Source: Ptychodera flava (lineage: Eukaryota; Hemichordata; Enteropneusta; Ptychoderidae). From it: a stretch of DNA of 64,000 bases. The notes under the pieces were generated by a model. The model was not told where the DNA came from, made no database searches, and saw only the letters and a program-made list of their open reading frames with translations. The stretch spans positions 28,328,151-28,392,150 of the forward strand of contig NC_091940.1 of the NCBI RefSeq assembly GCF_041260155.1, read 5' to 3'. The number at the start of each line of letters is the position of its first letter. The stretch's first letter is position 1. Below, piece by piece: positions 51,946-64,000 of this stretch. Both the position numbers and the translations under genes were made by a program.

Positions 51946-54900
51946 GAGAAAGTTTGCGATGTCAGCAGAGCTTATGTATTCACCTACCTTTACAAATTTT
52001 TGGCAATAATTTGACTCACAAAAGTAATTTTGGCAGCTAGCTGAATTTCCATAAATTCAGCTAGCTGAATTTCCGTATAGTTACTTTGTCACTTTAGTTC
52101 AGTCTTGACTGGCGTAGCATACTACCATTCCGGTCAGCTGGTACCACCACTTAACTAGTAGTTCGCGTTACATTAATGAATTTGTTAGTGTATTCTGTAT
52201 TGTTCTTGGACTTGGTGACCTTCTCCCTTGATTGATAACGATTGGTAGAAATGATTTGATGTCATATTACCATAACGCTGAGTGAATAATGGTATCGATT
52301 TATCTCAATTTTGTTCAACTCTTAGGTACTTGAATGGATGCTTAATTGTCATAAGTGAATGAATGATATGCACTATCTCTAATATGTTGAAAGTAGATGA
52401 CATTGTCATTGTTTTAAAATACATGGAAATTATTTGCACAACATTAATATCATATAAGTGAGCGAGTGATGAGTTAGTGAGTATTGTATTGTACAAACAT
52501 AGAACTTTAAATGGAATCTATGTACGATAGCAGGTTTGTTTGCATGTTTACACATTATTCAGTGTTAATGTATTGGATTAAAATACATTCTGAGCTTATT
52601 AAACAACAGATATATTTTATGAAATGTATTATGAAATTTTTTTTCTTACTAAACCGACTGCTACTTAGTCGAGAAATATAAAATGCGTTTCTAGAAATCG
52701 ACAGCAAATGTGATTTCATTTGTAGTTTGTTCGTGTGAAATGAGTTGAAATAATTTAGTAGTTTCACTGATGATAAAACTTTTAAGTTCTGCGCTCGTTG
52801 TTTGTTGTGGATTGCTGTTAATAACCAAAAATTACCTTTTCTTCCAGAGAGCGAAGTAAAGGCATTGTTCTGTTTAGGTGTAGGATAGTATCAACTAATA
52901 TGAACTAACACGATTTCAATGTTGGCATACACACACTTACCACAACATCAGCCTCGTCTCATGTGAGTTGTATTGCTTGTTCTCCTCTATATGTGTAAAA
53001 CGAGGCTGTAACTGCCTCATGGAAAGACAAAATAACAATTGGCAACGTTTAACATCTAGAATAGCTACTCACTAATATATATATAAAATATAACCGATTA
53101 AGAGTGTGAAGTCAACATGCCATCTTAATGGTAAACTGATCCTGAACAATTAAAATATATCGACCATAAAGATATTTCGCCATGTCGTAATGGCTGATGA
53201 AAATAAGTCAAAGTTTGCCAATTTCGTGTACAAGTCTTTCAAAAACAAGTTAAAATTTCAAACTTCTAAAACATAATGATTTTAGCAAGTTCTTATTTCT
53301 TGAATCAAAAGCATAATTTTCTTTCAGGATATTGACGCGATGAACAATCATTAACTATTTTTAAATCTGATGTTACATTATTCTAAAGGGGCGAATATGA
53401 CAAACATAGATTCAACACTTTGAATGCTTTTCGAAATTTGCATCATTCCGGTTTTGGAATTTGCGGATTGTTTTCATTTTTAGACTTCTGAAATAAGAAT
53501 ACCTGAAATTTTCTTTTCGTCTGGATACAGATAAATGATTTATGCTATCACGAACTAAAGTAGCAATGAAGTGACCTCTGTCCTGTATTTATATCATGAC
53601 AAATTCTTTTAACACGCAAGGCCGAAGTCTTTTGCCTTTGTAAATTGTTCAAAAGAGTCAGGGTGCTATTCGCATACGTAGGATACAAACAGGATTTTGT
53701 CGGGTTATTCAAAATATTAACAATGCCAGCAATAGTGTATGCCTGCGAATTGCCATCTGACAACAGTTGTGTTGTTATGAATTGATTCGATATTGAAGAG
53801 AAGTGTGTATATGAGTATTATTGCTCCCAATAATCCTAGCAACCGGCAGAGGTGCTCTTTTTCGGGCATTGGCACAGGAACGAATAGTTTACAGCGGCTG
53901 TGCCTGGTGCGGAACTACATACACTTCTATTTTTGTATTGTACACCTCTTTGAATTATATCAGTCATCCTCTCGCGCCTTTAAGACGTCCAACACGCACA
54001 CAACAAATTGACAATAACAAAACCTCCTCACCGGTAGAAGGACAGGTGATACCTGAGTCTAATCATCTCTATCAGTAAAGCTAAACTTTCAGGTCTGGCA
54101 CTCATTGCCAGAACAACACATTCAGCTGCAGAGAAATGGGTGGGCAAAATCTAAAATAACTTGGTGACATGAGTTTTCTTTGGTTTAATTTTGAGGATGC
54201 CTTAATTTTTTCATTTAAGTATTTTACGAAATAATGTTTGTCGATAATTTCTTAACTTAATGGCGATATTCACGGAAGCAGGATATCACATCTTCCAGAC
54301 GACAACCCATTCTATATCTTCCGCTCGCAAAGTATTCGCAGTGAGTTGGCAAAAATTACAAACAAAAGTGTGCCGTTCATAATTTTCTATTTTTACTGGA
54401 AAATTACGCTTTGTAAGCAGCATTCTTTGATGATCTTCAATTGTTAGTCGAGAAGTAGAGTGTAACATCAAAGAACAAGACATTGTGCCCCTGCAAAGGC
54501 CCGTAGGGCTAGGCGACGCTCTGTTTTACTATAACTGAGGGCGCTTGTACGTCCATGATTACATGGTAAGGCTGCAAGATTGCTTCGGAAAAAGAGGCCC
54601 CTAAGCAAAACTTCTGCAATATTTAATTTCCTCTGTAACGCAAATCCTTAATTTTAGGAACAAGGCACGTGCGCATCTCCCTCTCCGCTCCTTTTATGTC
54701 TATTTCAGCAGCTCTTTCATGGGTGCGACATGGACGGATGTCTTTTCTTCTTATGACACCGTGTTTTCAACATTAAAGAGACCCTTTTAAGGACAAGCAC
54801 ATTGATGTATGTGAATGGGTATGGTTCGCATACAAATTATGAATCAAATTAGCATAACAAACGCATCCACTGGTAACTCTTGGTACAGTACAGAGCAAAC

Positions 54901-56152
54901 TCGGAAAACTGTCATATTTTTATGTCAATATGTGTACATTATAGATGAGGAAGGGTACATGCAATACAACATACGTTTCGACAGTTGTAAGCCTTTAAGG
55001 TATTGTTTTCAAAATACGTTGTATGAATCGGCAATGATCAATAAATTGGTGACAACGTAAAGGCCTCGATATAGTCACAGTCAGTCAGTCAGTCAGTTTT
55101 TATTTGTTCATGTAAGCGGTGGGGAACTTTTCTCCCCAATTTAAACTAATGTTTTGACGAGTGTAAAGACTGACAGCTCGAAAAAAGAATGACCTACGTT
55201 GTATAAAATACCCTGGAGTTTGAGAGAATGTAGAATATATCACCTCTCCTTTCTCAAGTGCTTTGATCTCTTCAGTCAACTGTCTAGCAGATAGTCTAAT
55301 CTGCAATAGTAGAATGCGCCTCAAAGACAGCCGTTTGGACTCTAAAACATTTTCAATTCTTCCCTGATCTCCTTCTTGTGGGGGTTCATTTTAAAGCTTT
55401 TGGTGTATAAAAACTTTACACCGTCTTTGTTGTTTTTTCAAAAATCGTAGATTTTATTTTTCATCATAGGGTTGACAGAAAGTTGGTGACCAGTCAGAAT
55501 TTAAAATGCTGGCCAATCTTTGGTAAAATCTGTTTCTCTAGCTATACGCTACCAAAATTTACACGGTGATCCCAAATTTTTATTTGAGAGAGGATGGTTG
55601 AAGTATTCCTTGAGGAAAGTTTGAGGAAAAGTTTAGGGGCGACTTGCAGCGATTTGGAAGCTGTTATCCTATTGGTTGGCTGAATCTTACCAATATAATT
55701 AAAACAATACAAATAAACTCCCTAATATGCTGTGAATAGTGACAATCGACTAATCAGATATAACCTTGCAAACACGCTGCGAGTCAGCCGAAAGTTTACC
55801 GTTACCAGTCGATATGCTGAGTAGCCAAAGGATGTTGTGCTCAGTCAGGTGCTAGCTATTGAACAAATAGCCTGAGGATAATGATCGCCAGGTATAACAA
55901 CACCGTTGATACCGGTAGAACTGAAACGTTAGTCGCTGTAAAGTTTCGGTGGCGGTTCTACCCAATGTTTTGTATAGTATACGATAAACCAGTAAGTCAT
56001 CACCCAAAAATAGTCTGATTTAGCATAAAATATAGGCATTTGTTTAACAAAAGCCTAAATCGTTGAATTCCTCACCTGTTGTTTCAGATAACTAGCGTTT
56101 CCGTCTTGTAAATTAAACCTGTTTGTTTGCAACCCAAACAATTTATATGACT
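51946..56152. other. Gene 3 downstream spacer
   Basis: AT-rich. It contains a (CAGT)n run at 55075-55097 and a degenerate copy of the TTAA MITE family near 55320-55640. An 85-aa frame at 53821-54078 and others lack domain or splice support. No gene is called. Confidence 0.4.
52053..52072. repeat. Perfect 20-bp palindrome
   Basis: aaattcagctagctgaattt. The right half together with ttcc repeats an adjacent copy (agctagctgaatttcc at 52035). Confidence 0.85.
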
Positions 56153-57999
56153 AAATCGATCACTTTGTAAGAAGATTAAAAACTAGTAGAATGGTGTACG
56201 GTTTAAATCGCCTATTTATTCGGAAAATGATGCGGAGAAAATTATATTATCACGTTGTAAAATATCTGCCTGAGGTATTATTTTACACACGTTATCATCA
56301 GAATTGTTGGAAAAAATGCATGTTTCGATTTAGACTTTTATTTATAATGCTTGAAATTTTTAAACTAATAAATGAAAGTCATATCATAAATAATATGACT
56401 TTCATTTAAAATGCAGGAATAATTCAATTAATGTCTATAGAGGGCGTTATTATTATAGACTTTATTTCGGACTCATTGTCCATATTACAGCGAAAGAAAA
56501 TCTGGTGATAAATATACACAGTTTGGTTAAGTTATACAAAAAGAAACTTATTCCATAACTTTATCGTTTCAGAGTTTAGATATAATGAGTCATACACACC
56601 ATCATGCATGCTGTAAGCTTAGACTTTTTAAATGACGAGATAGATGCCTTGACGAGCAGCCAGCAGATCGTACACAAACGAGGAATTGTTGAATATATCC
56701 AAAAGAAAAATACCGACATGAAAACAACAAGAATAACTCGAGCGCGCACTAGATATTATACTATCAAGCCAATAAACTTACTAGGACAGAATCCGAGGAC
56801 AGAATCCGAAAGAGAAAGACGATCGGATTCTTGTGCCATACTACTGTAACACTCGACGATGAATAAATATTTGCAACTCAATGAATTTTAAATCCATAAG
56901 ATGAATTATGATTTATTGCGACGATAATGGAGAAGATGTCGTCCGTCACCGGGTTTACACAGAAATATCAACGCCTACAGCCAATTCCGAAATATTTGTT
57001 ATAGGGCTAACACCTTGGGACGACAACTAATACAAGTACTTCCAAGGCCATTATTCATTTGTGTGTGCTACCCGTTGTCGTGATATCACGTCGATATTGT
57101 TCGGAGGTTTCTGGGCGTGTTGACATTATGTGACCCGAACAATCTGTTTAACTGGAACACAATACAGCACAATAGCAAATGCCTGAATCAGACAATATCG
57201 CTAACTGTTCATTGTTTTCGAAGGGTTGTCGTGGTAAAAGAATGTTAAGACAACATTGTCGTCAATGCCTGTTTCGCTGAGCGGCTTACATACAGTACAG
57301 ACATTCACCGGCGATTAGCCATGGCTGCATTATCTTAAGTTTGTCAAAAATATCTCGGTGGCCTGAATCGAACTTACATCCACCGTACATTTTAAGAGCC
57401 ATAATTTCATAGCTATTAATACTCTATGACTCACCCTCGTACAGTTTCAGACTTGCTTTTTCATTGCTTTGAAAAGTAAACTCCTTTAAATCACGATTGG
57501 CATGATTCATGCTAGTGCCAAACCTATTCCTGAAAGCGCTTGAGAAGGCACAAGACGGCTAGTCAAAATTGCCAGCTTTAAATGGATTTCCTGAAAGTGT
57601 AGGTGTCAAGAAATGGCCTGTACGGGTGCAATCCATGAATCCAAGCGCAAAAACTATCGACAAAACAATTTGCAATATACATATCACTTGCCGTCTTGTT
57701 CCATTTTGAAATTTTGTCTTTAAATTTGTATTTAAATTTCTTTTGATCAATTTAATAGAAATCCCCCGTCTACTTCCCCTTATAAGGTATTTCATATTAT
57801 TATTGAAGTTCGGGCTGTCGGTATCAGTGGTATGAGATTGGTGGGCACAAACTTTGGCTAGCGATAGTAATGAGTTTCCAGGGGCCTCTTATGTATTCAT
57901 GCCCTACCCCTACCCCTGGTGTTCCCCTCAGTGCGACATTAGCGATTGAGCTGTGCGAAACCCTAGTATGTGTCCATTGACCTTGATGAGATTGATAAA

Positions 58000-58660
58000 G
58001 GCCTTTGGTAAGACTGCATTTACAAACACCTCTGGAAGGGGAGGGATTCAAAAACCTGTTCAAACGCCCCCTAACAAACTCACAATGTGTTCAAATCCAA
58101 TCTTCTGACTTGCTGTAATTTTAAGCCCCCCCCCACCCAACCTCAAAGGAAGGCAAAATGTGGCCAATATTATACTGTACACTAGTAGTGCTTCGTCCAA
58201 AATACCAATAATAGATGGGTGTCTATTTGACAAACTGTCAACATTTTCCCCATAAAAGAAGCTATATCTATACATTTATATGTGTTTGATAATTCATGTA
58301 GATGTACTTTGCTTGAAGTGGCAGGTATAAAGTGCATGTGTACTAAAAATGTAACATTTGGATTTCATCGATAATGTTGATTCACAATACATGGTAATCT
58401 ATGATAAAACCATAAACAATTTTTTCAATGTAAACTAAGAATGTCTGTGCATTTGTAATCTTTTGATAGTTGACATAAATATACAGGGCTACTAGTGCAC
58501 ATCTGTACAAGAAATTTAATTTTGGAATTTCACTGAAAATGTTCATTCACTGTACATTGGAGTCTATGAGGAAACTATGAATAATTTTTTCCCAATATGA
58601 AACTTGCAATAATTGTGCATATATAGACGTTGGATAATTGACACTCTCATCCATGCCCTT
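58000..58660 (+). repeat. Family R copy in duplication copy B
   Basis: The duplicate of 31020-32000, here without the 370-bp insertion and with a LINE inserted at its right end. Confidence 0.6.
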
Positions 58661-58664
58661 AAAT

Positions 58665-59075
58665 CACCGTGACCAAAGCTGGAATATTGCATTGTTCTAT
58701 TGTATGGCTTACCCGATCATCAATTACAGCGATTAATGTACTTAAAACACAGCAGCAAGAATTGTTGTTAAAACTAAAAAAAATCGGACAACATTGCTCC
58801 TGTTGTTAAAAAAAATCACTGGCTTCCTGTACGTCATCGCATTGTGTTCAAACTTCTACTCATCACTTACAAGACTCTCAATGGACTCTCTCGACAATAT
58901 CTTAGGAACTCAATCACACCGCGTTCTACATCACACACTCTTCGTTCACCAGACAATGCTTTCTCCACACATCTAGATGGAAGCTACTTTCCAGGTGGCA
59001 TCGTATCGTTGTCAGCTGCTCCTATGATAGATATATAGATAAGATAGAAGCTCAAATTTAATGACACCTGTAGAT
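58665..59075 (+). mobile_element. LINE 3' fragment inserted after the duplication
   Basis: The frame at 58808-58987 reads KKNHWLPVRHRIVFKLLLIT, YKTLNGLSRQYLRNSITPRS and TSHTLRSPDNAF. This matches the C-terminal domain of CR1/L2/Rex-type reverse transcriptases (HWLPV..RI.FK.L...YK.LNG...YL). A gatagatatatagataag tail follows. Copy A (about 32020) lacks it, so the insertion is younger than the duplication. Confidence 0.85.
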
Positions 59076-59434
59076 ATAAAGCCGAAACCGTGAGAGTCAA
59101 GAGCATTCAGCAAACCGTAACATAGAGGCGATTGACCCTTATGTTTAGAGCTCAGATATGAGTTTACATTTGCAAATTTTTCCATTAATGGGTAGCTTAT
59201 ATGCGAAGAAGTCATATTTAATGGTGTCATTGTGAAGGTTTTGAATTTTAAAAAGCGTAATACGTGTTTTTTTTTTTAAATATTCTCCTCCAAAATGGAA
59301 TAGCCATCACACTCAATCTCCGCCGGCACTTTGCATTTACAAATTTCCCATGTATAAGCTTATAGTTGGCAATACTTTATACATTTTTAGCTGGAAATAT
59401 CATTCAGTCGGGCAAGAAATACAAACCTTTTACA

Positions 59435-59714
59435 TTAGTTTCAGCTGTAGCCGTGGCCACTTTGGTGTTGAACAAGGCTACTTGATAAAGACCAAAAAGT
59501 CTGCTTGTACAAAGGCAAAACAAGCTCTGTCTGAGGCTCGAGTTGTAAATGAGAGTTTACGATTGGCACCCTATGTTCAAGATTAAGATACAATGTAACA
59601 TTACCATGCACTGGTCCATATACAAATCTTTTTTATTTCAACTTCCCCAGACAAACTGTCTGCATGGGACATACAATGTTGTCGACTTTGCCAGCTGGCT
59701 ACAGCTGAAACTAA
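59435..59714. mobile_element. Small element with 18-bp inverted ends, private to copy B
   Basis: ttagtttcagctgtagcc at 59435-59452 is exactly inverted at 59697-59714. The whole insert relative to copy A is about 350 bp (59425-59775), so some flanking sequence is also private to copy B. Confidence 0.65.
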
Positions 59715-62523
59715 CTAGTGTGAGCAGTTTTATTGCAGTTCACTGCAGTGGCTTCGCGCTCTATTAATGAAAAGGGTAGTAAAACACTGCTGATATTGAC
59801 CGACAATATGTCAGGGTAGCGCATTATGGGAAGTCCACCCCAGGTTCACATGGTTAAACATCAATTTGTTACTCACTAGAAGGTCTCATCAAAAGTTATT
59901 TGAACACTAATCTTCAAAAGGTACAAAGAAACCATATAATTATCATTTTATTGAGTTGACTTGATCTTTCTCGACAAGAGAGTCTCTCTTTTTACACCGC
60001 CAGATTCCTGTGGACGACGATCAGCGTCAACTTTCAAAAATTAGAATATACTGTTTTTCGTTGAAAAGTTACACAGCATGCAATGCGAGTTTTCGCTAGG
60101 AAAGGCAAAAAATATCAAATTGTCACAACTTCAGGTATTTTCCGTCTTTCGTTTTGTGGATGTTTTAGTGTCGGCAAACTTCCAATTGTTCTACCCAACG
60201 AATCAGCCATTCACACAAATCAGCGCGTCTTTGTGACAGCCAATAACATTGAAGCTTATTTGCAGGGAAATCTTGACACTTACCGCGTATATGTAAAGCT
60301 CAGTTGAGCTCAATGACGACCACTCCAGAAGTAAACGCCGACAAGCGGCAGAATATGTCGGTACTCCTTTGTTCAGATTACAATAGTACCAGTGTACAAA
60401 CGTTCGATCTTCGAAACATTCAAATCAGCGAGCCATTAAAGAGAAAACTTCTCCAAAAAGGCATCAGTTTTCTTAATCGACTTTGTTAGATACGCGCGTA
60501 ATTACAAATTCAAATATTCACCATTCTAGGTATGAAATTAAGAAGTCTAGATGTCACCAAAACAGTATACTTGTAACTTTAAAGGTTAATCAATACACTA
60601 ATACAGTACAAGTGAATTGCCCGTTTTGATAGCGCCAACAGTTGTACGCTATATTTGAAGTATTTGCACAGTAGAAGAATGTCGAGACGAGCGTCGTCGT
60701 TGCTTGCATACTGCACCGCTATTGTACAAATGATCACGGGTCAGTGATTCTTGCCGTGGTATCTATGGAAAGTTCAATTGAAAAAAGTCTCAGTGGACTG
60801 AAGAGGAACCATTACAGTTGTTGATGTTGAAAGCGGTGATCTACCAGTCTATCACAATACAAAAAGTGACCTAGTTTCATCGAAGACAGGAAGAAATAAA
60901 CTTTCTTCCCAGACTTAAAAATCATTTATGTCTAAGATGACTTTTTACTACTAAAAGTTACAAATTATGCTTAAATCCCCTTTTTAAAATTTTGGCAGAA
61001 CAGCAAGATTACGAATAAAAAATTATATAGTGAAGAATGCGTGTTTGCCGGGAAATATCATCAACGAATGTAATTTGTATCATTCGACGAATTTCAGCAT
61101 CAAACAACCAGTTGAGAGATTTCAACTTGAAGATTTAAAAAATTCGTCTCAGTAATATACTGTAACTTCATGAAAGAGATCTGAGTATCAGACAATGTAT
61201 TGCATATCTGAAGGTAATATATTTGCGTTTTATCTTTCACAATATTTGACATGCGAAACAAAAAGAAAACCATGAAACTTTCCTTTTTATACATTTTTCT
61301 AGGACGACAATACTTCAAAGTTCCGTCAGGGATCAAGTGCAATTTTGACGGCTATAAATAATAGCCAAGTTTCTTCAAAGTAAGCACACAAGTTATTGTG
61401 TTGTTTTGTTGAACTGCTGTTGTTCTCATTCGATTCCTACGCCATTAAGAAGACTAGTATGAAACGAATATTCGTTTCTATACTTCCTCCTTGAAGTTAA
61501 GATGCCTCTCGTCGTTATTGTTGTTGAAACTGACAAAAGCCTTTGTTCGTGTTGATTGATCCAGTATAATGAGGTCACCTGGACGGAAGCCTCTTTCAAG
61601 GGTTTGTCCCGTCATGCGAAGATGTCATCAGTGTTGCTAGGGTAACTTTTAGCGCAAACAAACGGTGAGTAACAGCTTGAAACATCAAATCGACCTGTAC
61701 ATCGTCGACGGAAAGGATAACGGCGTTACTGACAATTGACAGATGAAGGACCAACATCGTGAGTGTCAAACCTCTCATTTATCCCGACAATTTGAAGATG
61801 TTGTTTCGCGTTTGTTTATCGGTTTACATCTAAAAGTTTGAGACTGTTTTAGAGAGTCCAGTTATTTCGTGAACTGTACCCCCATTGCCGCTATAGAGAC
61901 GAATTCCAAAACTACAAATCTTTGATCATATTGTGGCGGCGCCAGTTCTGTTGTGTTCCCAGTCTCCCTTTTGAATATTTCATTTCGCGTGTTCGCGATT
62001 CACCTTAAAAGTGCACGTTCGGCACGCCAGAATTTTTGAAAACCTGTATTTAATTCACACTGAAATCAACTTCATGCGGTCACGGTCTAATGAATTACGC
62101 TCCTATATGTATTTGAGTGCAGATAGTGGACCAGTCAGCTTTCGTCCACAATTCTTATCTTATAATCCCTAAGTAGTCCAGTTAAAGAATAGACCTACAT
62201 TCCCGTCGTAGAGACGTATTCAATGATTTTCACTTTGTTACTGTCTCAATTTTTAAAATCAATTTCAACTTCAAAGAGTCGATGTCGAGTGTCTGACACC
62301 CAACTATCATCTCTGCACGCAGTGTGACTTGTACACTTTTAAGTAAAACTGATGGAATCTGGTTTTCAGAGGAAAGAATGAACATTTTTGACAATACAGA
62401 TGCCATATATAATTGCGTATGAAATAGCAAAATATTTCACAAGACAATAAATCTCCTTAATTGCGCTTCATTTATCACTCAAACCTATTTTTTGTTTTTC
62501 AAGCAGGACATATATATGATCAG

Positions 62524-62579
62524 ATTATCATTATCAGGACAACGTAATCGACAACTGAAAAGAAAACAACAAACTTTCA
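62524..62579 (+). other. Gene 4 5' UTR part of exon 1
   Basis: Duplicate of the gene 3 leader, with the acceptor tatgatcag ending at 62523. Confidence 0.45.
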
Positions 62580-62688
62580 ATGATGGGTTTGAAGGCAGCT
62601 CCAGTCGCGGCAATGCTTTTTGCTGTCGTGTGTGTCCGGGCTGCAAATTTGTCTGGAGGGACACTCACAGACAATCATCATAACATCG
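62580..62688 (+). CDS. Gene 4 exon 1 (partial gene): signal peptide of a gene 3 paralogue
   Basis: It encodes MMGLKAAPVAAMLFAVVCVR then AANLSGGTLTDNHHNI, ending in phase 1 at gtgagt exactly as in gene 3. The leader and intron 1 are also duplicated. In gene 3 the next exon lies 4.3 kb downstream, so the rest of gene 4 is beyond the window. An intact signal and donor suggest the copy is functional, but that cannot be shown here. Confidence 0.75.
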
Positions 62689-62885
62689 GTGAGTATACAA
62701 TTTGATAAACACACAGCCGACGGATGATATCAATAAATAAAACACTATGGAGTTCAGGCCATCCCAAACACTCTAAAGGAAAATAGCAAAAACTTAACAC
62801 AGCATACCAGTGGACACGCACAGTTACGTTTGTGAAAAGTCCTGGTTAAACTTAAATTGTCAACTATGTTGATTTCAAATTTTCA

Positions 62886-63125
62886 GACGCGTCTAAACCA
62901 CCTTTTCCTTCGATCAAGCATTTCCGATACATTGTTTGTACCAAAAAACAGTCCAAAAAGTCCAGATTTTTCAGCGAGAAATCCCATTGCAGACGAAGGT
63001 CCTCAAAGTGTTTTGAGGTTTAATGAACACTAGAAATAACGCGACTGCCTACGAATAAATATATCCACATATGAACTTTGACTGACATTGTCTCCATGAC
63101 ACCATATGTCTCAAAGACACAAGCC
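62886..63125. other. Intron segment inverted relative to copy A
   Basis: Reverse complement of 35569-35782. In copy B it replaces both that segment and about 90 bp to its left and 680 bp to its right that are present only in copy A. Confidence 0.85.
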
Positions 63126-64000
63126 GGTACGCAATTACTTACTATAAACCATGTTCATCAAGAGCACACGTGTGGCACTGTAGATCAGCAAACGTGTGTT
63201 GTAAGGCATCAGGGTGAAATTTGAAAGGTAGGAGACAAATTCAGAATACAACAGAAAGCCTTAGCCTCTTTACAAGTAATCTTAATTATATCAAATTCTG
63301 TCTTTAAATCTTTCAATAGGTTTGTGTATTCAGATACGATAACTTACTGCTCCTCGGGGACAGATATTTGAGCTCTCAAAGTTTTTCGATTCTCTTCTAT
63401 TTTTCCGCCTGTTACGACTAATTTTAAATCTTTCGGCGTAAGAAAAATGATCATCATCTGAATTTAGTTGCGCTTCAATACAGCGAAAATGGCGTATAAA
63501 GCCATTAATGATAGTTAATGAAAATAATTTTCTCTTAAAGTAAACCGTATCTCTCGTCCTTTCATCATAGATGTTACACAATTTTAAATCTTCTTAAACT
63601 TTGAATAGGCAGATTGAAGCGTGGGTGGACGATTCCATTAAGAAGAGGTTTTACAAGAGCACAATTTTAATTTTTTAGATTAAGAGACGCGTACTGCTTG
63701 AATGGTAAATTGAACATTTGAAGTTGAAGGACGCCAGCGACGAAACTTCAAAATCAGAAGATCGCTCAAATCTGATTCGCTGATTGTTAATCATTATCTG
63801 AATATCACGAAACCTTGAAACCGTCTTTCAATGTAAATATCTCCTTTAAGTACTAACAAATCGATGTATGGCGAATGTCATATTACCATCATTATGTCCA
63901 TCATTATTTGTGTCGTTTGATTTTAATATGTAAATGCATGGCTGTGATACTGAGGTCAGCGTTTAAGACTTCAGACCCGCGTCAGTATAACAACGTCTTA

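Larger units (their letters stand above)
56153..64000 (+). repeat. Tandem segmental duplication, copy B
   Basis: Second copy of the unit, offset by about 26.8-27.4 kb, reaching the window end. It carries gene 4 exon 1. It has private insertions near 56455-56600, 58665-59075 (LINE) and 59425-59775 (a unit with 18-bp inverted ends), and lacks the copy A poly(A) tract at 29967 and about 370 bp at 31326-31698. Confidence 0.92.

Noticed and set aside
53821-54078. 85-aa open frame downstream of gene 3
   Set aside because: No recognisable domain, no credible TM helix and no splice partners; left unannotated.

Overview
The window is animal nuclear DNA: split genes with GT-AG introns, AT-rich non-coding sequence, microsatellites, LINE and SINE remnants and MITE-like elements. 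Its content is a same-strand tandem cluster of CUB-domain single-pass membrane proteins. Together with the repeat style this suggests a marine invertebrate, most likely a deuterostome such as a hemichordate or an amphioxus. That placement is inference; no diagnostic marker gene is present.

Layout: 1-4.1 kb holds part of a terminal-inverted-repeat element and large microsatellites. Gene 1 (4155-11044, nine coding exons) encodes signal peptide, CUB, CUB, a divergent third CUB-like domain, an LDL-receptor class A module, a transmembrane (TM) helix and a tail with two SYEN tyrosine motifs. Gene 2 (13839-29026, seven coding exons, 409 aa) encodes signal peptide, two CUBs, a TM helix and a Pro/Tyr/Gln-rich tail with a PPMY motif. 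Its 9-kb intron 4 contains tandem repeats, one of them carrying perfect nuclear-receptor DR1 sites. Gene 3 (35173-50408) encodes signal peptide, CUB, divergent CUB, an acidic/aromatic linker, CUB, a TM helix and a basic stop-transfer, with two possible C-termini. Gene 4 is represented only by its signal-peptide exon (62580-62688) at the right edge.

Gene 4 exists because about 27 kb was duplicated in tandem. Sequence from 29.3 kb to at least 37.3 kb (gene 2 3' flank, intergenic DNA, gene 3 exon 1 and part of intron 1) recurs from 56.15 kb to the window end at roughly 90-95% identity by eye. The copies differ by several datable insertions and by a small inversion.

How the genes work together is inference. 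The proteins share a scaffold: an N-terminal secretion signal, CUB modules split by a phase-0 intron, phase-1 boundaries between modules, and a TM exon followed by a separate tail exon joined in phase 2. They differ in ectodomain composition and in cytoplasmic motifs. This is the pattern of a tandemly expanding cell-surface recognition or adhesion receptor family. All recognisable CUBs keep the first disulfide pair but lack the cysteine of the usual CG motif of the second pair. Two frame problems stand out: a 1-base shortfall in exon 2 of gene 1, and an out-of-frame or alternatively spliced tail in gene 3.
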